A DNA stretch of 64,000 nucleotides from Brasenia schreberi (GCA_036023115.1 JAYKKT010000059.1:7761001-7825000); one strand, 5' to 3'; shown: positions 1 to 12,065, counted from the first letter of the stretch. Notes: generated from the letters alone by a model not told the origin. Translations and numbers: made by a program.

Positions 1-706
1 TTTTCTTAGTGCAATGGTTCGATTCAAATCAAGCTCTTTCACTTGTAAATCGACCTCCCTCTTATATATCGACCTTTGAAGGACATGAGGAGGATAAATC
101 TTCTTAAGTCGTGGTAGTCTCTTCCATTGGTTTATCCTCTGACATATGCTTTTATCTTGGTTTTTGGCTTATTGATTGTCTCACCTCTCATGTGGTCTTC
201 AATTTCTTTTTCATTGTCATAATCTGGAATTACTGGCATGACTTGTGGTAATTATTCAACAATCATTTTTAATCTCCCCTTCATGTCATAGTAGAACTTA
301 GATTCATGAAAGGATACATCGATTGTAGTATAAATTTTTTTATTATATTTGTCATAATACCTGAATCCTTTTTGAATTGATATGTATCCAACAAATACAC
401 ACTTAATAGATATGGGATCTAATTTATCTCTTCTCTCAACTGAGAATTAATATGTACATAGCAAACACATACAAAAGCTTGACCATGAAAGGATTTGTTA
501 GTAGAATGAAACATCATAAATAAAGATTTACATGTAAGACTAAGTATATTATTGTAAGAACTGCTTCTCTCCATAGTCATTTAGGGGCATGCAATCCCAA
601 TGTTAGGATTCTTGCAACATCCAATATATGTCGATTCTTTCTTTTCAACCATTCCATTTTATTGCGGAGAGTTTGTGCAAGTGATTTGGTAAATAATTCC
701 TTTGGA
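1..706 (-). pseudogene. copia integrase C-terminal region, decayed
   Basis: Read on the minus strand, this stretch resembles the integrase core end and C-terminus of a Ty1/copia polyprotein. A segment near 600-660 reads like the conserved KNRHxLxVAR block, and one near 330-430 like the block LDPxSxKCVFxGY that follows it. Stops and frameshifts break every frame. It continues at 8940 and upward once the LINE insertions at 725-5031 and 5087-8923 are removed. The reverse transcriptase part would lie left of the window. Assignment to copia rests on motif order and is fairly secure; the family is not determined. Confidence 0.7.
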
Positions 707-724
707 AAATAATTCTTGAAAGTA
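707..724. repeat. target-site duplication of LINE copy 1, left
   Basis: The 18 bases AAATAATTCTTGAAAGTA recur exactly at 5032-5049. They bracket LINE copy 1 and define its limits. Confidence 0.85.
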
Positions 725-1711
725 CAACAACAACAACTAAGCCTTTTCCCATACTAGACGGGGTCGACTACATGGATTCATTGTTTCCACAGAGCCCTAT
801 CATGTGTCATGTTAGCAGCTAACTCACAATAAGTTAGATCATTCTTTATTGTTTCTTTCCGGCACTTTTTTGGTCGTCCTCTAGCTCTTTTAATACTTTC
901 CAAATTTAGTTTTTCATGTTCTTCTTTTGTTCTTCTTTCTATATGTCCAAACCATCTTAAACGATATTCTCTCATTTTATCCTCTATTGGTGTCACTCCT
1001 AATTTATTTCTAATAACCTCATTATGTATACGGTCTTTTCTTGTATGACCACTCATCCATCTCAACATCTTCATTTCTGTCACATACATCTTTTGTACAT
1101 GTTGATGACTAACTGCCCAACACTCAGAACCATAAAACATGGCAGGCCTAATTGCTGTTCTATAATATTTACCTTTTTAACTTTAATGGTATCTTCTTAT
1201 CACAAAGAATACCTGATGCTCCTCTCCATTTTAACCAACCAGCATTAATTCTATGCGTAACATCTCCATCAATTCTTCCATCACTCTGAAAAATTGACCC
1301 TAGGTATTTAAAACTTTCCTTTTGGGGGATGCAATGTGTGCCAATTTTAATTTCTATGTTCTCTGAGGTAACCAAATGATCAAACTTACGTTTCATATAT
1401 TTTGTCTTTATTCTACTAAGTCGGAGGCCTTTGCTTTCTAATGTTTCTCTCCGTAATTCCAATTTTCTATTAACTTTTTCCTTAGACTCCTCCACTAATA
1501 CAATGTCATCTGCACCAAGGTACTTCATCTTGAATATGTTTTGTTAACTCATCAATCACCATTATAAATAAGTATGGACATAAAGTTGATCCTTGATATA
1601 ACCCAATATTAACTTCAAAGAAGTTTGTCATTCCTTCATGAGTCCTCACACATGTTTTGGCACCATCGTACATGTCTCTTATAAGGTTAATGTATGTGAG
1701 TGGGATATACC

Positions 1712-2945
1712 CAGTGTTGTCCGACGCGTATCGTATCGCGTATCGCTGGGCTCCACGATACGGGCGTATCGTATCGTATCGTATCGTACTTTAATATTAA
1801 AAAACTATAAAAATTATTTAAAAAATCAATAAAATTAGTAAAAATCCGAAAAAAATCAAGAAAATTCTGGAAAATTTTGAAAAAATCTGGTAATTGCTTT
1901 AAATTCATATAATGCAAAGTTTAGCACAAATTGAACATTTAATATTGAACAATTGCATCCAAAATTATATATTTTGAATCAAAAAATGAAATACATTTAT
2001 ATTTTACATATTGTAAATTTGTATCAGGATCATTAACTAAATAATCTTCATCTTCTCCTTGATGATGTTGTTGTACTTCAAATTAATTCATGCAATGTCT
2101 TCTTCAGTTAGGACTTAGGAGTGCATTTTCTTCGTTATCTTCCATAATTCACTCATGTAATATATCAAAATTAACAAACTGCTATCTTTGTACATGTAGT
2201 CATATTTGCTAATTTTCATATGTGAGCAAAACAAAGAGCTCCATTTCTTTGATTATTGAGTCTATGACACCTTAATGATGTTATATTATTACTTGATAAT
2301 GTCCCCTTTTTCTCTTATTGGAGACTAGCTTTTTAACTAATGCATGAGCTTCATTTCTCACTTCACAGACTGAGTTAAGCCTCACACACATTGATCATGT
2401 TCAACTCAATGGAAGTCATGTAACGTGAACCTTAAAATAGTGAAGTTGTGAAATCCCTACTCAATGAACCGAGAGAATTAAATGTTTTTAATTGTTTACG
2501 ATCTTATGAAATTAGAAACTGTTAGCAAAAATATACCTAAAAGTTGTAACAGAAAGGGAAATGATTTTGTCATAATTTTTTTTTATACATTATTTTTATT
2601 AAATAAATGAAATTATAAATCCAAATTATAAGCATATTGGAGGATGCCTTTAAGGGAAGTGAAGAGAGGGAAAGAGAGGGCAGAAACATGCAAAAAAAAT
2701 TTGAAAAAAAAAATTTTTTTGAAAAAAAAAAATTTGAAAAAAAAAAAATTTGAAAAAAAAAAAAATTTGGGCGTATCGCCCGTATCGTACGATACGGGCC
2801 GTATCGTACGATACAGTACCGTATCGTACGATACGGCACGATAACCTGTATCTTACGATACAGGTTACCGTATCGTATCGTGGCTTCCCACGATACGATA
2901 CGTATCGCACCGTATCGTACGATACGGTGCGATACGGATAACACT
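1712..2945 (+). mobile_element. hAT-like non-autonomous element with GTATCG-rich ends
   Basis: The left end is CAGTGTTGTCCG and the right end, reverse complemented, is CAGTGTTATCCG. The flanking bases GATATACC occur on both sides (1704-1711 and 2947-2954, taking the shared G at 2946 as element), an 8-bp TSD as hAT elements make. If that G is counted as target the TSD is 9 bp, which would suit a MULE. The subterminal 80-180 bases at each end are dense arrays of GTATCG and its complement. The middle is AT-rich with no coding capacity seen. Removing the element restores the continuity of LINE copy 1. Related ends occur at 55785 and 58179. Confidence 0.75.
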
Positions 2946-3114
2946 GGATATACCTCTTTCTTCCAAAGTTCTTTAAAGAACCTCCCTAAGTAGCCTATCA
3001 AAAGCTTTTTCTAGATCAATAAATATCATGTGAAGGTATTTCTTTTTTACTCTAAAATGTTCCATAAGACGTTTCAAAAGGTGAATCGCTTCAAAAGTAG
3101 ATTTGCCTAGCATG

Positions 3115-3267
3115 AATCCAAATTGATTATATGTTGTACTCGATACTTGTCTTAACCTACGTTCGAATCCAAATTGATTCTCTGTTGTACTCGATACTTG
3201 TCTTAACCTACGTTCGAATCCAAATTGATTCTCTGTTGTACTCGATACTTGTCTTAATCTACATTAG
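3115..3267 (-). repeat. 51-bp in-frame triplication inside the LINE reverse transcriptase
   Basis: Three copies of a 51-base unit start at 3115, 3166 and 3217. Fifty-one is 17 codons, so the expansion keeps the reading frame. The other LINE copies have one unit here. Confidence 0.9.
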
Positions 3268-4744
3268 ATAATTCTTTCCCACAATTTCATAGTATTGCTC
3301 ATTAACTTGATACCCCGATAATTCGCACAATTCTTAATGTCTTCCTTGTTCTTATATATGAGTATAAGTGTACTCGCTCTCCATTCCTCGGGTATCTTTT
3401 GGTTTCTCCATATATTATTAAATAGTCTTGTGAGCCAAGTGATTTCTGTTTCTCCTAGAATTGTCTAAACTTCTAGAAGAATATTGTCTAGTCCTATCAA
3501 TTTATCACCCTTCATATGTTTAAGAGCTTCTTTGGCTTCATTTTTTTGAATACATCGATAGAAATTATGGTTTATATACTTTTCTGATTTGGCTAACTCT
3601 CCTAAGCTAATACTAACAACTTTATTTTCATTAAAAAGTTTATAAAAATAGTTTTTCCATCTATTTCTTATATCATCATTTGCCACTAGAATTTTCTCCT
3701 CCTCGTCTTTAATGCATCTACCAGAATTAATATCCTTAGTTTCTTATCTCTAGCCCTACCTATCCTAAAAATATCTCTTTCACCTTCTTTTAGTTGAGTT
3801 TTTTATATAAATCCTCCCAAATTTTAGTTTTTGCTTCACTCACGGCCTTTTTCGCTTCCTTCTTTGCTTTCTTATAAGCTTCTAAAGTTTCACTAGTTTT
3901 CTTATCATAATGTAATTTGTAACATGCTCTCTTTGCCTTGATTTTATTTTGCACTACTTCACTCCACGACCAAGCTTCTTTGTGCCGGTATACCTCCCTT
4001 AAATACACTTAACACATCTTTCGCCACTTTCCTAATATGTATAGCTATATTGTTCCACGTATCACAGGGTGTTGCAACATAATTCCAAGCATCTCCTTAA
4101 AGGACTTTCTGTTTAAATATATCTTCTTTCTCGCTTTTGAAGTTCCACCGTTTTGTCTGAATAGCTCGATGCACTCTTTTCTTCTTTGTCCATTTTTTTA
4201 TTTGTAAATCCATAACTAAAAATCGATGTTGAGTGGTTAAGATTTCTCCTGGAATTACCTTGCAATCTCTATCTTTTTTTTCTATAAATAAAGTAATGAA
4301 TTTGTGTTTGTGATAAGTAACTCTTATAAGTAATTAAATGTTCATCTCATTTTTTGAAGATTGTATTGACTATAAAGAGATCAAATGCCATAGCAAAATT
4401 TAAAATCTCCCTACCTTCTTCATTTATATCCCCAAAACCAAAGTTTTCATGAATACCTTGATATCCTGATGCCTCTTTACCAACATGTCCATTTAAGTCT
4501 CCTTACCTAACTCTTCCTCAAAACCCGTCTTCATACTATCTTCTAGTCCTATTTGGGATGCGTAAGGACAAACTATATTGAAAACCTCTGCTCCTAACAC
4601 TAATTTCAACGTTATGATTCGGTCACCACATCGTTGTATGTCTACTACACTGTCCTTTAAATCTTTATTTATGATAATACCAACTCTGGTTTGAGCCTTT
4701 TCCTTACCTGAGTACCATAATTTAAAACCTGTATCAATGCCCTA

Positions 4745-5004
4745 GTATAACATGAATCGTATATAAGAATGAACTATTTAAAAAGGTTTCTTTATTGTCG
4801 AATTATTTTTATGAAAAGAATTTCTAACATGCTTAGCATGCTATCAAACATCACATTCAATATTAATCTTTTCTATATTCCTACATATATCACGTAAGAT
4901 AACTCTCAGTTTAGATAAAGGTAAATGCCCTAGCCTAGTATACCATAAAACCATATCTTTGAGTTTTATGTCTGTCATAATACCATCTCTTTGTCTTGTA
5001 ATCC
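4745..5004 (-). repeat. copia pre-integrase patch inside LINE copy 1
   Basis: This stretch matches 9100-9370 in the same orientation, with few differences by eye. It encodes the decayed pre-integrase region of the surrounding copia element, including a reading like WYTRLGHLP. Immediately after it, 5005-5031 again looks like the LINE endonuclease region (compare 4615-4645). The patch therefore sits inside the LINE, not in the flank. Confidence 0.65.
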
Positions 5005-5031
5005 TATTTAGTCACCATATGGTTGTATGTC

Positions 5032-5049
5032 AAATAATTCTTGAAAGTA
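5032..5049. repeat. target-site duplication of LINE copy 1, right
   Basis: Exact repeat of 707-724. Confidence 0.85.
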
Positions 5050-6217
5050 GAGTACATAAATTTACCCCTTTATGAGACCTTAAAATGGTGGAACCTCAAA
5101 AGCGAGAAAGAAGATATATTTAAACAGAAAGTCCTTCAAGGAGATGTTTGGAATTATGTTGGCACACCTTGATATGTAGAACAATATGGCTATACATATT
5201 AGGAAAGTGGCGAAAGATGTGTTAGGGGTATCTAAGGGAGGTGTACTGGCACAAAAAGAAGCTTGGTGGTGGAGTGAAGTAGTACAAAATAAAATCAAGG
5301 CAAAGAGGGCATGTTATAAATTACATTATGCTAAGAAAACTAGTGAAACTTTAGAAGCTTATAAGAAAGCAAAGAAGGAATTGAAAAAGGCCGTTAGTGA
5401 AGCAAAAGCTAAGATTTGGGATGACTTATATAAAAAACTCAACTCAAAAGAGGGTGAAAGAGATATTTTTAGGATCTAGGGCTAGAGATAAGAAAACTAA
5501 AGATCTTAATTATGTTAGATGCATCAAAGACGTGGATGAAAAAATTCTAGTGGCAAATGATATTATAAGAAATAGATGGAAAAACTATTTTTATAATCTT
5601 TTTAATGAAAATAAAGATGTTAGTATTAGTTTAGGAGATTTAGCCAAGTCAGAAAAGTATGTAAACCACAATTTCTACCGACGTATTCAAAAGAATGAAG
5701 TCAAAGAGGCTCTTAAACATATGAAGAGTGGTAAATCGGTAGGACCATATAATATTCCTATAGAAGTTTGGAAAATACTAGGAGAAATAGGAATCACATG
5801 GCTCACAAGACTATTTAATGAAATATGGAAAAACCAAAAGATGCTCGAGGAATGGAGAGCAAGTACACTTATACCTATATATAAGAAGGGAGACATTCAA
5901 ATTGTGCGAATTATTGAGGTATCAAGTTAATGAGTCATACTATGAAATTATGGGAAAGAATTATCGAACATAGGTTAAGACAAGTATCAAGTACAACAGA
6001 GAACCAATTTGGATTTATGCCAAGCAGATCTACTATTGAAGCGATTCACCTTTTGAGATGTCTTATGAAACATTTTACAGCAAAAAAGAAAGACCTTCAC
6101 ATGATATTTATTGATCTAGAAAAAGCTTATGATAGGGTACCGAGGGAGCTTCTTTGGAGAACTTTGGAAAAAAGAGGTATCCCATTGACATATATTAACC
6201 TTATAAGAGACATGTAT

Positions 6218-7942
6218 ACAACAACAACAACTAAGCCTTTTCCCATACTAGACGGGGTCGGCTACATGGATTCTTTGTTTCCACAGATCCCTATCGTGTG
6301 CCATGTTAGCAGTTAACTCCCAATAAACTAGATCATTCTTTATTGTTTCTTTCCAACACTTTTGTGGTCGTCCTCTACCTCTTTTAATACTTTCCAAATT
6401 TAGTTTTTCTAACCTTCTTACAGGTTCTTCTTTTGATCTTCTTTCTATATGTCCAAACCATCTTAAACGATGTTCTCTCATTTTATCCTCTATTGGTGCC
6501 ACTCCTAATTTGTTTCTAATAACCTCATTATGTATACGGTCTTTTCTTGTATGGCCACTCATCCATCTCAACATCTTCATTTCTGTCACAGACATCTTTT
6601 GTACATGTTGATGATTAACTGCCCAACACTCAGAACCATAAAACATGGCAGGCCTAATTGCTGCTCTATAATATTTACCTTTTAATTTTAATGGTATCTT
6701 CTTATCACAAAGAATACCTGATGCTCCTCTCCATTTTAACCAACCAGCATTAATTCTATGTGTAACATCTCCATCAATTCTTCCATCACTTTGAAAAATT
6801 GACCCTAGGTATTTAAAACTTTCCTTTTGGGGAATGCAATGTGTGCCAATTTTAATTTCTATGTCCTCTGAAGTAGCCAAATGATCAAACTTACATTCCA
6901 TATATTCTGTCTTTGTTCTACTAAGTCGGAGGCCTTTGTTTTCTAATGTTTCTCTCCATAGTTCCAATTTTCTATTAACTTTTTCCTTAGACTCCTCCAC
7001 TAATACAATGTCATCTGCAAATAACATACACCAAGGTACTTCATCTTGAATATGTTTTGTTAACTCATTCATCACCATTATAAATAAGTATGGACTTAAA
7101 GTTGATCCTTGATGTAACCCAATATTAACTTCAAAGAAGTCTGTCGTTCCTTCATGAGTCCTCACACATGTTTTTGCATCATCATACATGTCTCTTATAA
7201 GGTTAATATATGTCAATGGGATACCTCTTTTTTTCAAAGTTCTCCAAAGAACCTCCCTCGGTACCCTATCATAAGCTTTTTCTAGATCAATAAATATCAT
7301 GTGAAGGTCTTTCTTTTTTGCTCTAAAATGTTCCATAAGACGTCTCAGAAGGTGAATCGCTTCAATAGTAGATCTACCTGGCATAAATCCAAATTGGTTC
7401 TCCGTTGTACTTGATACTTGTCTTAACCTACGTTCGATAATTCTTTCCCATAATTTCATAGTATGACTCATTAACTTGATACCTCGATAATTCACACAAT
7501 TTTGAATGTCTCCCTTGTTCTTATATACGGGTATAAGTGTACTTGCTCTCCATTCCTCGGGCATCTTTTGGTTTTTCCATATTTCATTAAATAGTCTTGT
7601 GAGCCAAGTGATTCCTATTTCTCCTAGTATTTTCCAAACTTCTATAGGAATATTATCTGGTCCTACCGATTTACCACTCTTCATATGTTTAAGAGCCTCT
7701 TTGACTTCATTCTTTTGAATACGTCGATAGAAATTGTGGTTTATATACTTTTCTGACTTGGCTAAATCTCCTAAACTAATACTAACATCTTTATTTTCAT
7801 TAAAAAGATTATAAAAATAGTTTTTCCATCTATTTCTTATATCATCATTTGCCACTAGAATTTTTTCATCCTCGTCTTTGATGCATCTAACATAATTAAG
7901 ATCCTTAGTTTAGTTTTAATTAATGTCTTCCTTAGTTTTTTA
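6218..7942 (-). mobile_element. RTE-clade LINE, copy 3, nested antisense in copy 2
   Basis: A 5'-truncated LINE inserted in the opposite orientation into copy 2. The TSD TATAAGAGACATGTAT lies at 6202-6217 and 7943-7958, and deleting the insert rejoins the reverse transcriptase of copy 2 in frame at its conserved IRDMYDGAKT segment. Its 3' tail (ACAACAACAAC on the plus strand) faces low coordinates. It is the youngest insertion of the cluster because it lies inside another copy and holds the longest open frame. Confidence 0.92.
6248..7855 (-). CDS. LINE reverse transcriptase, open frame of 535 codons
   Basis: The frame starts ([14 protein letters not shown]) within the linker before the polymerase domain, so the endonuclease is missing through 5' truncation. 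Polymerase motifs in order: the block around [16 protein letters not shown] (residues about 60-75), [26 protein letters not shown], the Asp-bearing [28 protein letters not shown], and the catalytic FADDIVL near residue 275. The C-terminal third ends with a domain like [11 protein letters not shown], conserved in plant RTE elements. In life such a protein copies its own RNA at a nicked chromosomal target. This copy lacks a full 5' end and is probably not autonomous. It is the best reference in the window for reading the other, decayed copies. Confidence 0.85.
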   Translation of the reverse strand: MANDDIRNRWKNYFYNLFNENKDVSISLGDLAKSEKYINHNFYRRIQKNEVKEALKHMKSGKSVGPDNIPIEVWKILGEIGITWLTRLFNEIWKNQKMPEEWRASTLIPVYKNKGDIQNCVNYRGIKLMSHTMKLWERIIERRLRQVSSTTENQFGFMPGRSTIEAIHLLRRLMEHFRAKKKDLHMIFIDLEKAYDRVPREVLWRTLKKRGIPLTYINLIRDMYDDAKTCVRTHEGTTDFFEVNIGLHQGSTLSPYLFIMVMNELTKHIQDEVPWCMLFADDIVLVEESKEKVNRKLELWRETLENKGLRLSRTKTEYMECKFDHLATSEDIEIKIGTHCIPQKESFKYLGSIFQSDGRIDGDVTHRINAGWLKWRGASGILCDKKIPLKLKGKYYRAAIRPAMFYGSECWAVNHQHVQKMSVTEMKMLRWMSGHTRKDRIHNEVIRNKLGVAPIEDKMREHRLRWFGHIERRSKEEPVRRLEKLNLESIKRGRGRPQKCWKETIKNDLVYWELTANMAHDRDLWKQRIHVADPV

Positions 7943-8939
7943 TATAAGAGACATGTATGATGGTGCAAAAACATGTGTGAGGACTCATGAAGGAATGGCA
8001 GACTTCTTTGAAGTTAATATTGGGTTACATCAAGGATCAACTTTAAGTCCATACTTATTTATAATGGTGATGAATGAGTTAACAAAACATATTCAAGATG
8101 AAGTACCTTGGTGTATGTTATTTGCAGATGACATTGTATTAGTGGAGGAGTCTAAGGAAAAAGTTAATAGAAAATTGGAACTATGGAGAGAAACATTAGA
8201 AAGCAAAGGCCTCCGACTTAGTAGAATAAAGACAAAATATATGGAATGTAAGTTTGATCATTTGGCTACTTCAGAGGACATAGAAATTAAAATTGGCACA
8301 CATTGCATTCCCCAAAAGGAAAGTTTTAAATACCTAGGGTCAATTTTTCAAAGTGATGGAAGAATTGATGGAGATGTTACACATAGAATTAATACTGGTT
8401 GGTTAAAATGGAGAGGAGCATCAGGTATTCTTTGTGACAAGAAGATACCATTAAAATTAAAAGGTAAATATTATAGAGCAGCAATTAGGCCTGCCATGTT
8501 TTATGGTTCTGAGTGTTGGGCAGTTAATCATCAACATGTACAAAAGATGTCTGTGACAGAAATGAAGATGTTGAGATGGATGAGTGGTCATACACGAAAA
8601 GATCGTATACATAATGAGGTTATTAAAAACAAATTAGGTGTGGCACCAATAGAGGATAAAATGAGAGAACATCGTTTAAGATGGTTTGGACATATAGAAA
8701 GAAGATCAAAAGAAGAACCTTTAAGAAGGTTAGAAAAACTAAATTTGGAAAATTTTAGAAGAGGTAGAGGATGACCACAAAAGTGTTGGAAAGAAACAAT
8801 AAAGAATGATCTAGCTTATTGGGAGTTAACTGCTAACATGGCACACGATAGGGATCTGTGGAAACAAAGAATCCATGTAGCCGACCCCGTCTAGTATGGG
8901 AAAAGGCTTAGTTGTTGTTGTTGTATGAGACCTTAAAAT

Positions 8940-9780
8940 CTTTACTGAGTTTGAAATTGATTCTCATCTAACTTATAAAATGAAGGAAATAAAGCTTCTA
9001 CCTCTTTTTTTGACTTCATCAAATAAATTACAGTAAATCTTGAATATTCATCTATAAAAATAACAAAGTATTGATGACAAGTAATAGGCAAAAGCATGAA
9101 CATTATACATCATAATGAACTATTTAAAAAAGTTTCATTGTTATAGAATCATTTTTATGAAAAGAATTTCTAACATGCTTAGCATGCTGACAAACATTAC
9201 ATTCAATATTAATCTTTTTCATATTCCTACATATATCACGGAAGATAATTATCAGTTTAGATAAAGGTAAATGCCTAGTGTAAGACAATTTTCAGTTTAG
9301 ATAAAGGTAAATGCCCTAGTCTAGTATGCCATAAAAACATATCTTCGAGTTTTATGTCTGTCATAACACCACATACTTGCATAGGATGACCCTTTTTATA
9401 CTACTACGTTCAAAGATTTCCTTCTTTTTCAGGTCATGAAACACATAACCAGAATATAGAAAAGTTATTGAACATATTGAATTTTTCACCAAAGAATTGT
9501 TAGATAATAAGTTCACTGGAATATCAGGCACATGTAAAATAGGTATAATAGTTCCAAACATTAACTTCAACTTCCCTTTCTCAGCTACTGGGATATAAGA
9601 ATCATCTGTTAATCGAACTTGCTCATTTGTATATAGTTTTTCATATTAAAAAATATCATGAGTACTTCATATCATATGATTTGAAACCCCTGAATCAATT
9701 ATCTTAACACAAAATCCAAAAGAAGATATGTTATCAAATTCATAATTGAAGTTCTTCTCTCTTGATATTGTAGCTACAAT
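8940..9780 (-). pseudogene. copia protease, pre-integrase and integrase N-terminal region, decayed
   Basis: Minus-strand reading gives, from high to low coordinates, a protease-like block with IIDSGVSNHM (about 9670-9710), a pre-integrase block with LHVPDIPVNLLS (9361-9570), a zinc-finger-like stretch with CNVCQHAKH (about 9180-9210), and an integrase core with VIFIDEYSRFTVIYLMKSK (about 9005-9065). The order is that of Ty1/copia. The frame is broken many times. The 9240-9320 stretch contains a short local duplication. This is the upstream continuation of the remnant at 1-706. Confidence 0.75.
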
Positions 9781-9796
9781 TGATGTTTGGTGCTCT

Positions 9797-9997
9797 TTAG
9801 AAGTGCTTGTTGTGTTGGTGAGTCATCTCTTTATCCTTTCTAATCTTTTTATGACAAGTGAAGGGCTGAATTTTCCCATCTTCATTCTTCTTTTCTAAGG
9901 TACCTGCAACACAAGCTTTGTTTTTAAGTTGAGGAGGTTTACCAATAAGATCCCAACATTGTTTCATTGTATGCTTCTCTTTCCAGAGTGAGTGCAT
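9797..9997 (-). pseudogene. copia gag zinc-knuckle region, decayed
   Basis: A 66-codon frame with KHTMKQCWDLIGKPPQLK resembles the HTxxxCWxLxGKP segment found after the CCHC region of some plant copia gag proteins. It lies just upstream, in minus-strand order, of the protease block, as expected for gag-pol. Region 10000-10200 probably continues the gag but shows no clear motif. Confidence 0.5.
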
Positions 9998-10199
9998 TTT
10001 AGTCTTTTCTTTTCATCTCTTCGGAGGTCACCTCATCCTCTTCCTCTTATGGTAGGATATCTCCTACCTCTTCCACTCTGTTGAGCTCTTCTACATGTAA
10101 ATGTGTCTTTGTCACTATTCTCTGAATAAAATTTTTCAAGATTTCTTCTATCTTTTTCTCTAAATATACAATACCCTGGAATGGTAGGTCCTCTATGCT

Positions 10200-10450
10200 C
10201 CATATATTATATTTTACATTATTATATTATTATGAAACTTCTCATTAGAGATTAAATACCTTTTTTTCCTGCTTCTGCATTACTATCCTTGATACACGGG
10301 TACACTTAGTTTCGGATAGATGTTGCTTGTTCCATAAACACCTTACCTGCCCATAATACACTATGATGATTTTGTCTTCCTTCTTATCTCTTGATTTTTT
10401 CTATGATTTCATATTCTTTTGTTATGTTCATTTTTCTGGAATATAAGAGA
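10200..10450. other. no recognisable feature
   Basis: AT-rich sequence without an open frame or a repeat that I can place. Confidence 0.4.
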
Positions 10451-10620
10451 TCACCATTGCATGACCGGTCACAAGTCCAAATAAAAGAGGGTTGCGTTAG
10501 GCTTCTGACAGCCAGCATAAAAGTTTGTCAGACTTATTTACTATGTTTTTTACAAATTATGGAAACAAAGAATCCATGTAGCCGTCCCCATCTAGTATGG
10601 AAAAGGCTTAGTTGTTGTAT
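10450..10620 (+). mobile_element. SINE-like element with RTE LINE tail
   Basis: About 85 bases (10452-10535, containing GAGGGTTGCGTTAGGCTTC) match 17292-17385 and more weakly 33487-33560. They are followed at 10558 by the last 60 bases of the RTE LINE, including AAAAGGCTTAGTTGTTG. The same order occurs at 17292-17452. This is the design of a SINE that borrows a LINE 3' end. It could instead be a deletion product of a longer LINE form, since I do not see a convincing A box. Confidence 0.5.
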
Positions 10621-11930
10621 TTCTTTTTCTGGAATATGCGTTTGCTATAACTTTTCAAATTTTAGTAGCACTACCCATGAACATAAACGTTTTTCTAACA
10701 GATAAAATCATTGATTGAGTTAACCAAGAGCTAACTAAGGCATCATCCTTGCCCATTTTTCATATGCAGGATCATATTCAGAGGGTAAGGTATTCTTTGA
10801 TTACCTGTAAAGAAACTAGTTTTTTCTCTTGATCTTGTGGCTAACTCAAATGATGTGGCCCACTCTCTATAGTTTTGGCCGTCTAGTTTGATGTTAGTAA
10901 TCTAGAAGGATTCACCCTTAATTTCACCACTGATTATAAGCCTCCGATTCTTTGTATTTTCCCTTAATCTCCTCTTTAATCACAATCACCTTTTTAACAA
11001 ACAATTGGTGTGCAACTTGTCACACTGATATGACCCTTGAATAGGCAAGTAAACAAGGATGAGAGTTTGTTGGTTGTACCTTGTACAAATCTTCTATGAC
11101 TCTCGAGGATGACTGAATCTACCAATAAATGACTTAATTTTTTTCTTACCCCGACATCGAATACATGATTTGGGCCTTCTTCTCATCGCTTCTCACCTTG
11201 TTTTCATGGGTTAGTTTAGCATGCGTATCATTGGGGAGAACAATCACTGGTTGCGGGTCAACCTTGTGTGATGTTCACGGTAGCCACTCTCTCTTTTATT
11301 AATATCGTGTTAGTCACTAGGGTTGAAGCCTTGGAGATTTAAATACATATAATACATGGCATATTACGAGTATGCCATTAATGAAATAAAAATAAATTAA
11401 CTTAAAAAAAAAGAAATAACAATTGGTCATACACCGAAATAGACTTTGACTACATCCAAGTGTTCCTCTCAACATATAATGGTGTGCAAATCGGAAATCT
11501 TTATGAGCAACTTGCTTGCAGCGAAAGTTTGGGAGGAAATGAAAATTAGAGAGATACCAATTAGTTTATTGAATGAGGTAATTGTTGCAAGTAGTTGACA
11601 TTGCTTCTGCCAGGAACAACCTTTCGCCCATTCTAAAAATGTGGAGACCCTTGCTATAATTTGTTCACTACATTTGGCGACCTTGTAGTGGCACTAACTT
11701 CTTTACCCACACCTGTCCATGATGTGGGAACCCTCTCTATAATTGATTCACTATATCCAGGCGAAGATATAGAGGCCCTTGCTTACTTTTCATTGCATTT
11801 GGGCCCTGCAGTGCATCGCTAAGTGAAAACGCCCCAACACAATGCCCATAATTTATAGAATTCATGATAGATAAATCCAACAAAGTTTTATGCTAACTGT
11901 CGGAAGCCTAATGTAACCCTCCTTCTTTCC
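10621..11930. other. unassigned intergenic sequence
   Basis: No gene is supported. A weak direct repeat occurs at about 11640-11680 and 11718-11760 (around GTGGGAACCCTCTCTATAAT), each near a phrase on a transition to GCCC-rich sequence. Nothing else stands out. Confidence 0.4.
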
Positions 11931-11934
11931 CGAG

Positions 11935-12065
11935 TACCATAATTACCATAATTTAAAACATGTATTCTCAATCTCCTTTGCCTTTTCTCCAACCCACTTT
12001 ATATCTTGTAAATATAGAATGTGAATCTTTCTCCTAATCATTAGTATCTACCTCCATTAGAATGT
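11935..12065 (-). mobile_element. decayed LINE endonuclease fragment
   Basis: The stretch GAGTACCATAATTTAAAAC-like at 11935-11985 matches, in antisense, the start of the LINE piece at about 12515-12570 and the region 4700-4730 of copy 1. The two pieces at 11935 and 12515 thus form a short inverted pair. Confidence 0.45.

Larger units (their letters stand above)
725..5031 (-). mobile_element. RTE-clade LINE, copy 1, broken
   Basis: A non-LTR retrotransposon on the minus strand. The 3' end is at the low coordinate and has the (TTG)n-type tail typical of RTE elements (CAACAACAAC at 725 on the plus strand). Reverse transcriptase and the C-terminal region are recognisable between about 780 and 3700 when compared with the intact copy at 6248-7855. 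An endonuclease-like region lies at about 4000-4740. The coding region is broken by frameshifts, a hAT-like insertion (1712-2945), an in-frame triplication (3115-3267) and a patch of copia sequence (4745-5004). An exact 18-bp TSD flanks it, so the whole block, including the copia patch, lies within one insertion. Confidence 0.85.
5087..8923 (+). mobile_element. RTE-clade LINE, copy 2, split by copy 3
   Basis: Plus-strand, 5'-truncated LINE flanked by the exact 16-bp TSD TATGAGACCTTAAAAT at 5071-5086 and 8924-8939. It covers the linker before the reverse transcriptase (5186-5479), reverse transcriptase part 1 (5397-6217), then, after the antisense insertion of copy 3, the rest (7958-8900), with FADDIVL at the catalytic site. 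It ends in the tail TTGTTGTTGTTG. Frameshifts near 5475, 5890-5930 and a stop near 8773 inactivate it. It is inserted in the copia remnant, whose integrase resumes at 8940. Confidence 0.9.

Noticed and set aside
2570..3001. Frames rich in Tyr, Arg and Ile around 2570-3001 and 1638-1917
   Set aside because: They are translations of GTATCG arrays and A/T runs in the hAT-like element.
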